NCBI GenBank assembly: GCA_937859595.1
Contig: CALMAH010000029.1
Span: 17,935 to 81,934, forward strand
Source: an uncultured Acidobacteriota bacterium
Lineage (GTDB): Bacteria; Acidobacteriota; Blastocatellia; Pyrinomonadales; Pyrinomonadaceae
Direction of reading: 5' to 3'
Length of the DNA stretch: 64,000 nt
Shown: one piece after another, positions 8,214 to 18,900 of the stretch
Numbering within the stretch: the stretch's first letter is position 1
Layout of the letters: each line of letters starts with the position of its first letter
Made by a program: the position numbers and the translations under genes
Notes under the pieces: generated by a model
Told to the model about the DNA's origin: nothing
Database searches by the model: none
Seen by the model: the letters and a program-made list of their open reading frames with translations, nothing else

Positions 8214-9707
8214 ATGTCAAAGCAATATTCATTAGTTTACTACATTCTCACCGGCATCCTGCTTAGCTTACAAATCTTTACATTTGCGGCGGCCCAGGAT
8301 GTGGAACTGAGCGTAAAGATCGATCCCGAGGTTCGAATTGCGTCGATAAATGGGGTTTACCAAGCGGGTGGGTCGGGTCTTTTCCGCCGAAATATCGGGT
8401 TTGCGGATACGGTGGCCGGTCGGACACGGCTTGCGGAACGCATCGTGGAACTGGCGGCTGCCGATCGTCGCGGGGCTAATCGCGAAATACGGGAAATAGC
8501 GCCCGGAGAGTTCGTTTCGGACGCGGATCTCGACCAATGGTCTTACCGGATCGATCTTTCAGACGATCTTTCTGCAGGGGTGTCCGCACACACCACCTGG
8601 TTGAGGCGGGACATCGGCGTTCTGATGGCCGAGGACCTTTTTCCGCGAATGGCGGCTTCGGACAGGAAGATATCGGCGCGGATTACGTTCGATCTGCCGG
8701 ACGGCTGGGACCTGCTGACAACGGCAAAGGCTGGCGGACGGACGATCGAGACCGACGATCTGCGGGCGGAGATCTTTGCCATTGGCGAAAACTGGGAAAT
8801 GCGGCGGGCGTCGATGTCGCGGATGAACGTTACGATCATACGGTCCGGCGATTGGAATTTTGCGTTGGCGGAGGCCGAGACGGCAGCTGAAGAGATCCTG
8901 CGAGAACTGACCGCTGTTTTCGGCAGGCCGGCCGCCGAAAATGTCCTGATCATCTTCGCACCGATACCTGTCGAGGCCGGATACGGGAGATGGGAGGCAG
9001 AGACCCGCGGCAGTACCGTAACGATAGCATCGTCGGATATGGCATTTCGCACGCAGTCCGTTCAGCGAATGCACGAGCAGCTGAGACATGAGCTGTTTCA
9101 TCTCTGGATGCCGAACGCAATGGCGCTCGAGGGCGGATACGATTGGTTCTATGAAGGCTTTGCTCTTTATCAATCGCTTCGGACGGCGGTAAGACTGAAC
9201 GGGATCTCTTTCGACGACATGCTCGACACGATCTCGCGTGCGTACGCCATAGACCGTGCTCAGCAGAAGAGAAGGCCGATCGTCGAAACGGCGACGGACC
9301 GCTGGGCAGGCGGCCTGGAGGTGTATGCCCGGGGGTTGATGGTCGCATTTATGTGCGATGCGGCAATGCTGAGCGATTCGCGGGGGCGGGAATCGGTAGA
9401 GACGCTTCTGCGGGAGATATTCCGGAAACACGCCGCACCTGCACCGCCGGCGGACGGTAACCTGGCTATAACGGAAGCGATGAGGGCGAGGCGCGAGTTG
9501 GGGCCGATAGTTGAGCGATGGATAGCCGGGAGCGAACCGCCAGATCTGTCGGATGCGATGGATGCACTTGGGCTGGAGCTTGCGTCGCGAGGACGCGGGG
9601 AACGGCTCTATGTTGTCCGGCGGCCCAACGGCAACCAGCGACGGCTTTTAGACAAATTGGGTTATAATAACTGGAGAAAGGCTCGGAAGTATCAGAATGC
9701 TAACTAA
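8214..9707 (+). CDS. Secreted gluzincin-type zinc metallopeptidase (M1/M61-like)
   Basis: 497 residues. A signal peptide (hydrophobic core about 8-25, ending FAAAQD) directs export. The catalytic signature is H292-E293-L-F-H296 followed 18 residues later by E314 in DWFYEGFALYQ, the HExxH...E zinc site of M1/M61-type peptidases. The N-terminal part is beta-rich, as in M61 glycyl aminopeptidases. I infer a periplasmic or outer-surface peptidase, with substrate unknown. The C terminus overlaps the next lipoprotein gene by 11 bases, so the pair is likely cotranscribed and may act together at the envelope. The ATG start lacks a strong ribosome site. M1 versus M61 placement is uncertain. Confidence 0.75.
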   Translation: MSKQYSLVYYILTGILLSLQIFTFAAAQDVELSVKIDPEVRIASINGVYQAGGSGLFRRNIGFADTVAGRTRLAERIVELAAADRRGANREIREIAPGEFVSDADLDQWSYRIDLSDDLSAGVSAHTTWLRRDIGVLMAEDLFPRMAASDRKISARITFDLPDGWDLLTTAKAGGRTIETDDLRAEIFAIGENWEMRRASMSRMNVTIIRSGDWNFALAEAETAAEEILRELTAVFGRPAAENVLIIFAPIPVEAGYGRWEAETRGSTVTIASSDMAFRTQSVQRMHEQLRHELFHLWMPNAMALEGGYDWFYEGFALYQSLRTAVRLNGISFDDMLDTISRAYAIDRAQQKRRPIVETATDRWAGGLEVYARGLMVAFMCDAAMLSDSRGRESVETLLREIFRKHAAPAPPADGNLAITEAMRARRELGPIVERWIAGSEPPDLSDAMDALGLELASRGRGERLYVVRRPNGNQRRLLDKLGYNNWRKARKYQNAN

Positions 9708-10839
9708 GATCGCCGTCATAATCGTTTTGGTTTTTGGGGTTGCCCTGCTGCCGGGCTGCAGCATGCTTGACGCCACCGTCAACACATTCTCAAGGGCAGT
9801 TGGTCTTTCGGACACCGCGATCGTTATTGCCCGGACCGCTCAGATCCGCACAAGCTATGCTGTTGTGGCGGCTGACCTGTTGGAGGTAAAGCGCGGCGAC
9901 CGGCTTGAGATAATAGACCAGATAGAATTTGAAAAGGTGATCTGGTACCGGGTTAGGGCCCGCGACGAGGAACGCACTGAAGGCTGGATAGAGGCGCAGA
10001 ACGTGATAACGAGCGAGGTGCTCGAACGATCGCAGAAGCTCGCGGAGGAGTTTAAGGATCTGCCCCCGCAGGCCGCAGGCAAATTGAGAGCGGCATCGAA
10101 CCTGCGACTCGCACCCGAAATGAACGAGGAGAACGTGCTCTTTCGACTTGCGAACGGCTCTACGTTCGAGGTCATGAACTGGCGATTTGTACCAAAGGAA
10201 ACAACGGCAGATGTGGACGACGGCACGGGAGCCCCGAGGCCTGCCGACGACACGGACGAGGACATAAAGGCAGCGAAGGAGGCCGGTGAACCTGAAAAGA
10301 TCGAGGAAAAGTACGATATCTGGTATCTGGTAAAGCTCGACCCTTCGGTCTCGCCCGCACCGGCGGGATGGCTTTTCGGGCGGCAGGTGGAAATGAACGT
10401 ACCCTCGGACATAGTTTTCTTTCAGCAGAATAATCGAAAGTTCGTTACCTGGCAGCGGTTGGACACGGACCTTTCGTCACAGATGGTCACGGCGGACAGA
10501 AAGGCGACGCCGGGCAACTGGGTGATTCTGACCCGTACGAATATTGTAAAGGCGATAGACGGCGTGGAGCCGGATTTCGACGGAATACTGGTGCTTGCGT
10601 TCGACCGATACGACCAGAGCTTTTACACCGTTTGGCGTTCGACGGGCGACGTTTGGGGCAGAATGCCTTTGAGAGTTGACGGCACCGGCGATAACAAAGC
10701 GTTTACCATCAGCCTGCGACATCCGGAGGGAAGGATGGATGACAAACGGTTCGTCGTCTTTCGCGACCGGAATCGCGTCCGCGTAACGCCGCCTGAGGAC
10801 ATCGCTCAATATATGGAGACCCCGAAGCGCCGCCGTTAG
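9697..10839 (+). CDS. Lipoprotein with SH3-like domains
   Basis: 380 residues. The N terminus MLTKIAVIIVLVFGVALLPGC is a lipoprotein signal with the acylated Cys at position 21. Two SH3b-like stretches follow: one at about residues 45-110 (TAQIRTSYAVVAADLLEVKRGD...WYRVRARD...EGWIEAQNV) and a second at about 125-235 (LRAASNLRLAPEMNEENVLFRLANGS...WYLVKLD...AGWLFGRQV). An acidic linker is inserted in the second. The C-terminal 140 residues are beta-rich with no recognised family. SH3b domains usually bind peptidoglycan or peptide ligands, so an envelope scaffold or inhibitor role next to the upstream peptidase is reasonable. GGAAG sits about 8 bases before the ATG. Confidence 0.7.
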   Translation: MLTKIAVIIVLVFGVALLPGCSMLDATVNTFSRAVGLSDTAIVIARTAQIRTSYAVVAADLLEVKRGDRLEIIDQIEFEKVIWYRVRARDEERTEGWIEAQNVITSEVLERSQKLAEEFKDLPPQAAGKLRAASNLRLAPEMNEENVLFRLANGSTFEVMNWRFVPKETTADVDDGTGAPRPADDTDEDIKAAKEAGEPEKIEEKYDIWYLVKLDPSVSPAPAGWLFGRQVEMNVPSDIVFFQQNNRKFVTWQRLDTDLSSQMVTADRKATPGNWVILTRTNIVKAIDGVEPDFDGILVLAFDRYDQSFYTVWRSTGDVWGRMPLRVDGTGDNKAFTISLRHPEGRMDDKRFVVFRDRNRVRVTPPEDIAQYMETPKRRR

Positions 10840-10865
10840 CCCAAGGTCCTAAGGCAGAGATTTTC

Positions 10866-11183
10866 ATGGCGATGATGGACAGCGAATTTGATCCAGATAG
10901 TCCCTTTCCGGAGCCGGTCCAGCTTGAGATCACGGACACCATCGACCTGCATTCGTTCGTCCCCAGCGAGGTAGGGGCAGTGGTCGATGCCTATCTCGAA
11001 GAGGCTTGGCGCGCCGGATTTCGTTTCGTGCGTATAATCCACGGCAAGGGTATCGGGGTCCAGCGCGAGATAGTAAGAAAGAAGCTGGCGGAGACGGCTT
11101 TTGTCAAAGGCTTTCGGTCGGGCGACGAATTCTCAGGCGGCGACGGCGCAACAATTGCGGAGCTAAAACAAGATCTTCAGTGA
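10866..11183 (+). CDS. Smr (small MutS-related) domain protein
   Basis: 105 residues. The domain core is visible: TIDLHSFVPSEVGAVVDAYL, then the signature RIIHGKGIG, then REIVRKKL. The DLH and HGKG motifs are those of the Smr nuclease fold found at the C terminus of MutS2. Stand-alone Smr proteins act on branched DNA or on RNA at collided ribosomes in other bacteria; which applies here is unknown. The Gly-rich tail (SGGDGAT) is typical of the fold's end. AAGGCAGAG precedes the ATG. It ends convergently with the next gene, overlapping by 7 bases. Confidence 0.85.
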   Translation: MAMMDSEFDPDSPFPEPVQLEITDTIDLHSFVPSEVGAVVDAYLEEAWRAGFRFVRIIHGKGIGVQREIVRKKLAETAFVKGFRSGDEFSGGDGATIAELKQDLQ

Positions 11184-11443
11184 TCATCGATTATGTCCGA
11201 CCATGCCTCGTCTTCGGCGTTGCTTTCGTCGAGGTAGAGCGAATCGATAAGCAGGTTTTGTTCATCGATACGGCGTTCGGCCTGTTCGAGCCGGGCGGCG
11301 AGCGACCGGCAGCGACGTTCGAGATATCGGAGGCGTTTCTTTCTTTCCTTGTCGAGCTTGTCGATGTAAAAAAGGTAGGCCATTTGAAGACCGGTGACCC
11401 CGGTCAATGCCAGCGCGAGACAGATCAGAACGTAATACGACAT
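11177..11443 (-). CDS. Small membrane-anchored coiled-coil protein, unknown
   Basis: 88 residues from ATG 11443, which has AGGGG 8 bases upstream and is preferred over an ORF start nine codons earlier. One N-terminal transmembrane helix (YYVLICLALALTGVTGLQMAYLF) is followed by a highly charged helix (DKERKKRLRYLERRCRSLAARLEQAE) likely to form a coiled coil, and an acidic tail. It resembles many small membrane-tethered helical proteins without a named family. The stop lies inside the 3' end of the Smr gene on the other strand. Confidence 0.65.
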   Translation of the reverse strand: MSYYVLICLALALTGVTGLQMAYLFYIDKLDKERKKRLRYLERRCRSLAARLEQAERRIDEQNLLIDSLYLDESNAEDEAWSDIIDDH

Positions 11444-11660
11444 AATGCAGGCCCCTGGTTTGAACGGCAACGAATTCGACAGTTGGCCACGACCGGATTC
11501 GCCGATACCGCGAGATCGATGCTTGCCAATAAAGTATAAGCCTTGACCGTAGCGTCGATAAAGGCAAGAATCGAATTTGCCCTGATGCCGCGGCCGGACT
11601 GCCCGTAATAGTGGAATCCGGCATATATTGCTACTCTGGATTCAGGGTCCTAGATCTATA

Positions 11661-12089
11661 ATGCAAGAACTTCGATTGATATATACGCTATTGTGCGACG
11701 ACGTCCGGATCGAGATGGGCAACAAGATATCTCTGATGGGTATCTTTCAGAATATCATGGTAGAAAAGCTTCCGGTCTCGCTTATCAAATTTGCCGTTAT
11801 CAACCATTGGCAGGGTTCGGGGAGCCATCAGACAGAGGTCCGAATACTCTCGCCCGACCGACTGAATGTCGTTGTCACATCACAGCCGACGCCGATCGAA
11901 CTGGCGCCGGGCGGATTTACGGACAATGTGAGCTTTTTTGTGAACGTGGTATTCCCGAGTTCGGGCACCTATTGGGTGCAGACCATTGCGGACAAAGAAG
12001 TTGTCGAAGAAGTGCCGCTGATCGTTGCGGACGCCGCCGAGATGAATGCGGCTCATGCCCCGGAAGAGATCACTGATACGATAAACTGA
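11661..12089 (+). CDS. DUF6941-like cytosolic protein
   Basis: 142 residues from ATG 11661. The N-terminal pattern LIYTLLCDDVRIEMGNKISLMGIFQNIMV, followed by beta-strand rich sequence (EVRILSPD, FFVNVVFPSSGTYWVQTIADKEVVEEVPLIV), fits a small bacterial family I recall as DUF6941, whose role is not known. No signal peptide or membrane segment is present. An earlier in-frame TTG at 11628 would add eleven residues without homology, so the ATG is chosen. The family assignment is from memory and should be treated as tentative. Confidence 0.6.
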   Translation: MQELRLIYTLLCDDVRIEMGNKISLMGIFQNIMVEKLPVSLIKFAVINHWQGSGSHQTEVRILSPDRLNVVVTSQPTPIELAPGGFTDNVSFFVNVVFPSSGTYWVQTIADKEVVEEVPLIVADAAEMNAAHAPEEITDTIN

Positions 12090-12091
12090 AG

Positions 12092-12727
12092 TTACCTTGA
12101 AGCTGCGGAAAGATCGAGGGTGATCGCCGTTCGATAGATGCCCCGCATATCGACCTCGATGTCCTTTGTGCCCGATACGCCGCGATAGCTTGCGCGTATG
12201 CGGAGAGTGGCCTCGCGTTCCGGAAAGCGAAACGTAAAATCGCCGCTTACGTTCGTGTAAGTGCTGCCGAGATTCTTTAGCGATCCGTCCTTTCCAACCT
12301 CGAACATCTCGACCCTGGCACCCGTAACGCTCCGGCCCTCCTTGAAAAAGACGCTGCCGCGCACAAGCACTAAATTGCCAAGGTCGGGATTTAGGATAAG
12401 CCGGTCGCCGATATTCACGACGCTGTTCTTTACCTCGACACCGAAACGAACACCGGAAGCAAATCCTTCAGCCTCTACTGCGACATTATAAGTACCCTGA
12501 CGAAGCCCCGTGATGCGGAAATCGCCTTTGCGGTCGGTGCGGACTGTCTTTATGTCCTCTCCTTCCTGGCGTGCCGCAACGGTCGCATTGGGTATGGCGC
12601 GTCCCTGAGCATCGCGTACCTTACCACGAATGCCGCCCGACTGTGCCATTGTCGAAACAGCAAAAATAAGTACGAAAGCAGTCGCGAGGGCAATAACCCC
12701 GGCCGAAAGTGGTCTAAGCATTGACAT
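12092..12727 (-). CDS. Secreted protein with two carboxypeptidase-regulatory-like domains
   Basis: 211 residues. A signal peptide (to about STMAQS, residue 30) precedes a first CarboxypepD_reg-type beta-sandwich: GGIRGKVRDAQGRAIPNATVAA...DFRITGLRQGTYNVAVEAEGF. A second follows at about 120-205: VRGSVFFKEGRSVTGARVEMF...GDFTFRFPEREATLRI. This is the same fold that opens the Oar-type receptors in this genome, here as a free exported protein. Its start overlaps the end of the upstream epimerase gene by 14 bases, so it is probably cotranscribed with the sugar-nucleotide genes. Function unknown; carbohydrate or protein binding at the surface is a guess. Confidence 0.75.
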   Translation of the reverse strand: MSMLRPLSAGVIALATAFVLIFAVSTMAQSGGIRGKVRDAQGRAIPNATVAARQEGEDIKTVRTDRKGDFRITGLRQGTYNVAVEAEGFASGVRFGVEVKNSVVNIGDRLILNPDLGNLVLVRGSVFFKEGRSVTGARVEMFEVGKDGSLKNLGSTYTNVSGDFTFRFPEREATLRIRASYRGVSGTKDIEVDMRGIYRTAITLDLSAASR

Positions 12728-13700
12728 GTGACACCGCCGCTGTTTTTCGAAATTCGTCGGCTACATCATTGATGATGTTATCCAGCGTGCGGGTTGGCTT
12801 ATAGCCGAATAATCTATTGGCTTTCTCCAGGCTCGGGACTCGGCGGCGCATATCCTCGAATCCTTCGCCGTAAACCTCGTCATAGGGAACGAAGACGATC
12901 TCGCTGGTGCTCCCGGTCAGTTCGATGGCTCGTTTTGCAAGGTCCAGTATCGAGGATTCCTGGTCGCTACCGAGATTTATAACCTGTCCAAAGCAGGCCG
13001 GCGTCTCAAGCACCTTGGCAAGCCCCTCGACGACATCCAGAACGTGGCCAAAGCATCGCGACTGTGTTCCGTCGCCGTGGACGCTGATCGGTTCCTTCTT
13101 TACGGCAGCCTGGACAAATCGCGGTACGACCATGCCGTATTGTCCTGTCTGACGCGGGCCGACCGTATTGAAAAGCCGGACGACGACGGCAGGCAGGCGC
13201 GTTTCCTTGAAATGGGCAAGGGCGAGAAATTCGTCGAGGGTCTTGGCACATGCGTAGGCCCAGCGATGCTTATCGGTGGCACCGGTTAGCAGATCATCCT
13301 CCTCACGAAAGGGAACCGTGGCTCCTTTGCCGTAAACCTCCGAGGTGCTCGGTATAAGAACGCGTTTTCTATACCGTGAGCAGAACTTGAGCACGACATC
13401 GGTGCCGTGAAAGATGGTCTCAATGGTCTTGACGGGCTGTTCCATAATTAGCCGGACACCGACCGCGCTTGCCATGTGGAAAACCCGGTCCGTTTCGCGG
13501 ATGAGCTCTTCCATAAGCGGCTGGTTGAGCACCGTATCGATAAGAAGCCGAAAACGTTCGTGTCCCTCTAGGTGTTCCACATTTGAATAGCGGCCGGTCG
13601 AGAGGTCGTCGATAACGGTGATCTCGTGTCCCTCAGCGATAAGTTTGTCTGCAAGATGGCTGCCGACAAATCCGGCCCCGCCCGTGATAAGGATCTTCAT
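12714..13700 (-). CDS. NAD-dependent nucleotide-sugar epimerase/dehydratase
   Basis: 328 residues, extended SDR family. The NAD-binding GGAGFVGSHL is at residues 7-16, the catalytic Ser/Thr in IPSTSEVYGKG, and the YxxxK pair in WAYACAK. Substrate-side motifs VVRLFNTVGPRQTGQYGMVVPRFV and GDGTQSRCFGHVLDV are those of UDP-sugar epimerases and decarboxylases (GalE/WbpP/ArnA-like). It likely converts a UDP-hexose or UDP-uronate for surface polysaccharide. It sits 66 bases downstream of the UDP-xylose-synthase-like gene on the same strand, suggesting that the two act in one pathway. Exact substrate not predictable. Confidence 0.85.
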   Translation of the reverse strand: MKILITGGAGFVGSHLADKLIAEGHEITVIDDLSTGRYSNVEHLEGHERFRLLIDTVLNQPLMEELIRETDRVFHMASAVGVRLIMEQPVKTIETIFHGTDVVLKFCSRYRKRVLIPSTSEVYGKGATVPFREEDDLLTGATDKHRWAYACAKTLDEFLALAHFKETRLPAVVVRLFNTVGPRQTGQYGMVVPRFVQAAVKKEPISVHGDGTQSRCFGHVLDVVEGLAKVLETPACFGQVINLGSDQESSILDLAKRAIELTGSTSEIVFVPYDEVYGEGFEDMRRRVPSLEKANRLFGYKPTRTLDNIINDVADEFRKTAAVSHVNA

Positions 13701-13766
13701 AAGTTAATTTTCGCGGCCCGCACGTAAATAGGGGCTTTGGTCGTAAAATAGATCGTAATGCCCTCG

Positions 13767-14729
13767 CTAAGACGCGGGCTTCTGCATAGCGCTTTCGCCT
13801 AGCGAAACTCTGAAATATTCGACCGTCTTCTTGAGTCCCTCGGCGAGCGGGACCTTGGGTTCCCAACCGAGAAGGTTCATTGCACGTTCGATGTTCGGCT
13901 TTCGCTGTTTCGGGTCGTCCTGTGGCAACGGTAAATATTCGATCTTGGCGTCTTTGCCGGTTGCTTTGCCGACCTCTTCGGCAAGTTCGTTCATCGTAAA
14001 TTCGCCGGGGTTACCCATATTCACCGGCAGGTGGATGTCCTCGGCCTCGGTGTTCATAAGCCGGATGAGGCCATCAAGCATGTCGCTAACATAACAGAAC
14101 GAACGGGTCTGCGTGCCGTCGCCGTAAATGGTCAATGGCTCGCCGCGAAGGGCCTGAACGACAAAATTTGAAACCACGCGGCCGTCGTTTTCCATCATCC
14201 GTTCGCCGTAGGTGTTAAATATACGGGCTATGCGGGTATCGACACCGTTTTGCCGATGATAGTCCATCATCAGGGTCTCTGCCACGCGCTTGCCCTCGTC
14301 ATAGCAGCTTCGAAGCCCTATCGGGTTTACGTTTCCCCAATAGTCCTCGGTTTGCGGATGAACAAGCGGATCGCCGTAAACCTCGCTCGTGGATGCCTGC
14401 AGAATCCGGGCCTTTACGCGCTTCGCCATCCCGAGCATGTTTATCGTGCCCATCACGCTGGTCTTAACGGTCTTAACCGGATTGTACTGGTAATGGATCG
14501 GCGAAGCGGGGCAGGCGAGATTATATATCTGATCGACCTCCAGCAAGATCGGTTCGGTTACGTCATGCCGGACAAGCTCGAAATTGCTGTTGCCTATCAG
14601 ATGTACGATGTTTGCCTTGCGGCCGGTGAAGAAATTGTCCAGACAGATGACCTCGTGGCCATCGGCCAGGAGACGTTCGCAAAGATGCGATCCGATGAAT
14701 CCGGCACCGCCGGTAACAAGTATTCTCAT
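13767..14729 (-). CDS. UDP-glucuronate decarboxylase (UDP-xylose synthase) type SDR
   Basis: 320 residues. [10 protein letters not shown] is at residues 7-16, and [52 protein letters not shown] (catalytic Tyr and Lys) and [11 protein letters not shown] are all characteristic of UDP-glucuronic acid decarboxylase, which makes UDP-xylose from UDP-glucuronate. The length matches soluble bacterial UXS. With the next gene it forms a two-enzyme UDP-sugar module, presumably for exopolysaccharide or glycan synthesis, although no glycosyltransferase is in this window. Start ATG at 14729 opens directly on the Rossmann strand. Confidence 0.92.
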   Translation of the reverse strand: MRILVTGGAGFIGSHLCERLLADGHEVICLDNFFTGRKANIVHLIGNSNFELVRHDVTEPILLEVDQIYNLACPASPIHYQYNPVKTVKTSVMGTINMLGMAKRVKARILQASTSEVYGDPLVHPQTEDYWGNVNPIGLRSCYDEGKRVAETLMMDYHRQNGVDTRIARIFNTYGERMMENDGRVVSNFVVQALRGEPLTIYGDGTQTRSFCYVSDMLDGLIRLMNTEAEDIHLPVNMGNPGEFTMNELAEEVGKATGKDAKIEYLPLPQDDPKQRKPNIERAMNLLGWEPKVPLAEGLKKTVEYFRVSLGESAMQKPAS

Positions 14730-14832
14730 TCAGTAGTCGGCAGCGGGGCACGCGCTCAGGAATCTGGCCCCGAAGCCGTCCATATTATCTACAAATCCGC
14801 GAACATTATCAATTTTCAAAACCGGAGCGAGG

Positions 14833-15696
14833 TCAGTATCGCGGTATAGAGCAAATACCGTCATTGCCGCAGAACCAGTCGCGGAGCATTTCGACCACAC
14901 CTGCCTTATCTTCACCGATATATTCGCCGCGGCGTTTTCTGTATTCGGCAAGAATGAGTTCTGCCCTTTCCTTCAAACTTCGGTCGGCTTCAGTTTCCTT
15001 GTGCCCCTTGGGAACGGCAAAGACAAATCTATTCGTGTCGCTGGTCACAGTCGCTATCGAATAAAAGTCACGCTCGACGAACCGTCCGGTTAGCTCCTCT
15101 TCATTGGCAGCCTCAACGAAGAAACGCACCGCATGGTCGGGATAGCCGAAAAGATAACCGTAACCGGCAAAACGGGCGGTTGACTCGGCATTTTCGACGG
15201 CATAAAGCACCTGGAGCGGATGGGCAGACGGCGTGATGGCCCATCGGTCGAAAAAGTCGTGCCGGCCATCAAGCATCTCCCTGAGAGAGCGCCGGTTGAA
15301 AACGACAGCGTCGGAACTTCGCCTTCCGTCAAAGGCTCTCGCGAAATGATGAAGATCCGCGAACAGTTCGTCCCCTCCGCACCGCCAGAGTGCAAGCGCC
15401 TGGCGGGTCTCTTCCATCTTCGCAAGCGTTTCGGAACGCTCCGACCGGGCCTTTTCGTCGCGTGGTTGGCGGACAGCGACCGTAAACGCCGAGAAACCGC
15501 TCGACATAGGCTTTATACCTCCAACGATCGTGTAAAGGGCTTCGCTGTCGAGGGCCTTTAGAAGCAAAGCCTCTGCCTGTGGCCGAGCTTCGGCCGGAAG
15601 CCTTTCGAACGGAAAGCAATCGGCTCGATCGGCGGCATCCGCGAGGATCGGGAACGTAAACAAAAAAATGAGTGTAAGCGACAAATTGTTCTTCAT
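14833..15696 (-). CDS. Secreted protein of unknown function
   Basis: 287 residues. A clear signal peptide (LSLTLIFLFTFPILADA) is followed by a soluble domain with no motif I can name. It has four cysteines (near residues 26, 105, 275 and 281), the last two close together in WFCGNDGICSIP at the C terminus, possibly a disulfide in the periplasm. GGAG precedes the ATG by 6 bases, supporting this start. It stands about 100 bases upstream of the UDP-xylose synthase gene on the same strand and may belong to the same transcription unit. No homology-based function is offered. Confidence 0.7.
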   Translation of the reverse strand: MKNNLSLTLIFLFTFPILADAADRADCFPFERLPAEARPQAEALLLKALDSEALYTIVGGIKPMSSGFSAFTVAVRQPRDEKARSERSETLAKMEETRQALALWRCGGDELFADLHHFARAFDGRRSSDAVVFNRRSLREMLDGRHDFFDRWAITPSAHPLQVLYAVENAESTARFAGYGYLFGYPDHAVRFFVEAANEEELTGRFVERDFYSIATVTSDTNRFVFAVPKGHKETEADRSLKERAELILAEYRKRRGEYIGEDKAGVVEMLRDWFCGNDGICSIPRY

Positions 15697-15739
15697 CAGG
15701 GGCTCCGAAATATAGAACTATACCGCTAAACGAAAACAC

Positions 15740-15774
15740 CGCAAAAAGACTTCAACGAAGAACGTGCAAAGAAC
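15740..15774. repeat. CGCAAAG-type dispersed intergenic repeat, copy B
   Basis: CGCAAAAAGACTTCAACG then AAGAACGTGCAAAGAAC, a degenerate version of the CGCAAAG-rich element seen at 7841-7896. It lies in the gap between two divergent genes (15697-15941). No tRNA or other RNA gene was recognised in that gap. Confidence 0.4.
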
Positions 15775-15941
15775 AATGACCGGACGATTTCGGCATATAG
15801 TTCGTTGCGTTCGGCAACCCAAAACTGAACATTCATCGACCGAGACCATCAGTCCGTTGAAAAAATCGTCACATAACAGAATGGCATGTTCTACTGGTCT
15901 TTTAACGTTCCAAGGAATAATGGCACTCATTTCGAAACACT

Positions 15942-18900
15942 ATGCGAAACAAAATATACCTATCCTTCCTCACGATCCTTTTCCTGGTTCCGAGCGTCTT
16001 TGGCCAATCGAACGCTACGCTGACGGGACGGGTTACCGATCCCTCGCGCGCTCCTGTTCCGGGGGCCATTGTAACGGCAACGAACCGGGCGACAAATGCT
16101 GAATACACAGCGGCCACGAACCGCGAGGGAAACTATGTGTTCCCGCAGTTACCGCCGGCTACATATCGTATCAATGTGGCGGCCACGGGGTTTAAGCAGG
16201 CCGGCCGGGAAGAACTTGCGGTTACGGTCGCCGGTACAACGACACAACATTTCTCGTTGGAGGTGGCCGGGCCCGAGGAAGAGATCCTGATAACCGACAC
16301 TGCGGACCTTGTGGAGCGCGAATCCGGCGCGGTTGGTACGGTGATCGACCGCAACTTCGTCTCAAATCTTCCGTTGAATGGCCGCAGCTTCCAGACGCTG
16401 ATCGAGCTGACGCCGGGGGTCGTACTGGCACCGAGTACTATCCAGAATTCAGGGCAGTTCTCGATAAACGGAAATCGAACGAATTCAAATTACTTCACAG
16501 TCGACGGCGTCAGCGCGAACGTCGGGTCGGCGACGAATGCCCAGTTTTACCAGCAGGCGGGCGGCACACTCCCGGCCCTTTCTATAACGGGTGGCACGAA
16601 CAGCCTCGCGTCGGTTGAGTCGGTCCAGGAGTTCCGCGTTCAGACCTCAAGCTATGCCGCGGAATTTGGCAGGCAGCCGGGCGGGCAGATCTCGATCGTC
16701 ACGCGTAGCGGAGGAAACGACTTTAATGGCTCGGTATATAACTATTTCAGGAACGAGGCCCTCGACGCTAATGACTGGTTTGAGAACGTTGCCGGACGCC
16801 CGAGACGAAAGCTTAGGCAGAACAACTTTGGGGGCGCGGTCGGAGGACGCCTCTTCCTGCCGTGGTTCGGCGAAAGCCCGCGGATGATCTGGGACGGGCG
16901 CGACCGTTCGTTCTTTTTCTTTTCCTATGAGGGGCTTCGGCTTACCCAGCCGCAGACCAACGTCTTGACAGCCCGAGTTCCGTCTCTGGCAGCCAGACAG
17001 GCGGCTCCGGAGCCTTTTCGCCAGGTGTTGAATGCGTTTCCACTGCCGAACGCCCCGGCATTGGCCGGCGACCCGGCCGATACGGAAAGGTATATTGCGG
17101 CGCTCTCTTATCCGACCCGCATCGATGCTCTGAGCATTCGCCTCGATCACAGGTTGACGGACCGGGTAACGTTGTTTGGCAGATGGAACCGAGCTCCGTC
17201 CAATTCGCGGTTTCGCTCGTTTCCCAGCCAGGAGAATGCATTCGAATCGAACCTGAGCACACTAACGGTGGGAACATCGTGGATATTGTCTTCGAGAGTT
17301 ACTAATGACCTGCGGGTCAATTTTAGCCGTAACCGGGGGTTATTCGAGTTTCGGGGTATCGAAGTTGACGGTGGCGTACTCCCGCCGGACAACTTGTTGT
17401 TTCCGTCTATTTATCCCCGCGAGACCAGTGCTGTCAGCCTACAGTTGTCAACCGGTGCCAGCGGGGTCTCCTCCGCTAACCTTACACAGGGCAACGCTCT
17501 CGGAACACGTCAAAGGCAGTTCAATATCGTCGAGAATCTTTCGGTGGTTGCGGGCAGCCATATCCTTAAGCTCGGTGCAGACTTCCGGCGTCTTAAACCC
17601 GGAAGCGACACACGGCAGGTTAGCGTAAACTACGTGTGGAACACTGTGGCAAGCCGTGCAAGCGGAATACCGACAAGCATTTCGCTTCAGGCGTTTCAGC
17701 CGGTCACGGATTTCTTTGTCGATAATTTCTCGCTGTTTGCACAGGATACGTGGAAGGTCACACCAAGGCTCACGCTGACCTTTGGGCTGCGATGGGAACT
17801 GAACCCGCCGTTGTCCGGAAAACGTTTACCTTATCAGATCGACGGTCTTGACGATCCGTTGACGGCCGTGCTGGCGCCGCCGAACACAAAGCAATGGAAT
17901 ACGGAATATGACAACTTTGCTCCGCGTTTTGGCATTGCCTACACGGTATCAGACAGAATGAACCTGGTCCTAAGAGGCGGCTACGGCATTTTTTACGACC
18001 TCAACACCGGTACAGCACTGAGGGGGTACTCGAGTTTTCCCTATAACACAACACGAACGATAACCGATCCGGCCCAGAGAGTATTTCCGGCGAATCCGGC
18101 AGACCTTTTCCTCCCGCCATTCCTTGACGCCTCGCCGCCGCCCTACAGTTCCAACTTCTACGTTTTTGACCGCAACCTCAAATTGCCGTATTCACACCAG
18201 TGGAACCTATCGATGGAAAAAGGGCTGGGACGGTCTCAATCGGTGACCGTTTCTTATGTTGGTTCGGCGAGCAGACAATTGCTTCGCGCAGAACAACGGC
18301 GCAATTTCAATGCCCCTTACGTTGCGGACAGATATTGCCCGGCCGGCCAGCCGAACCCGCCGCCGTTCTGTACGCCGCCGCAGCCGATCATCGAGATAAA
18401 TCCGGCGATCTTTGGCCCGGCGAATCTGACCAGTGGGCCGATCGCGGCGGGATCGTTCGTATCAGTGACTAGAAACGGTACGAAAGCGGACTACCACGCA
18501 CTGCAGGCCCAGTTCCAGCGTCGGCTGTCGCGAGGGTTTCAGGCAATAGCCTCTTATACGTTCTCAAGGTCGATGGATGATGTTTCCGACGAGACCTTTA
18601 CGGGCATCCCGATAGCAGATCAGATATTAAGCCTCGAACGCGGGCGATCAAATTTTGACGTTCCACATAATTTCACGGCGGCGGCTACGTATGACATTCC
18701 GGTCTTTTTGTCTGGAAATGCCGCGAGGGTGTTGCTCGGAGGATGGTCGTTTGACGCGATATTCAGGTTGAGGAGCGGTCTGCCTTTTTCGGTCGTCACG
18801 CAGAGCTTCGACGTTTTCAATGTCGGCACTTCGCGGCGTGTGGACGTGGTCGTGGGCCAGCCATTCTGGATCGACGATGCAACGGTTCCCGGCGGTCGGC

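Noticed and set aside
15877..15892. Zur operator before the receptor-rpmB-merC unit
   Set aside because: The AACA...TGTT inverted repeat has arms of only four bases and the wrong orientation compared with known Zur boxes.
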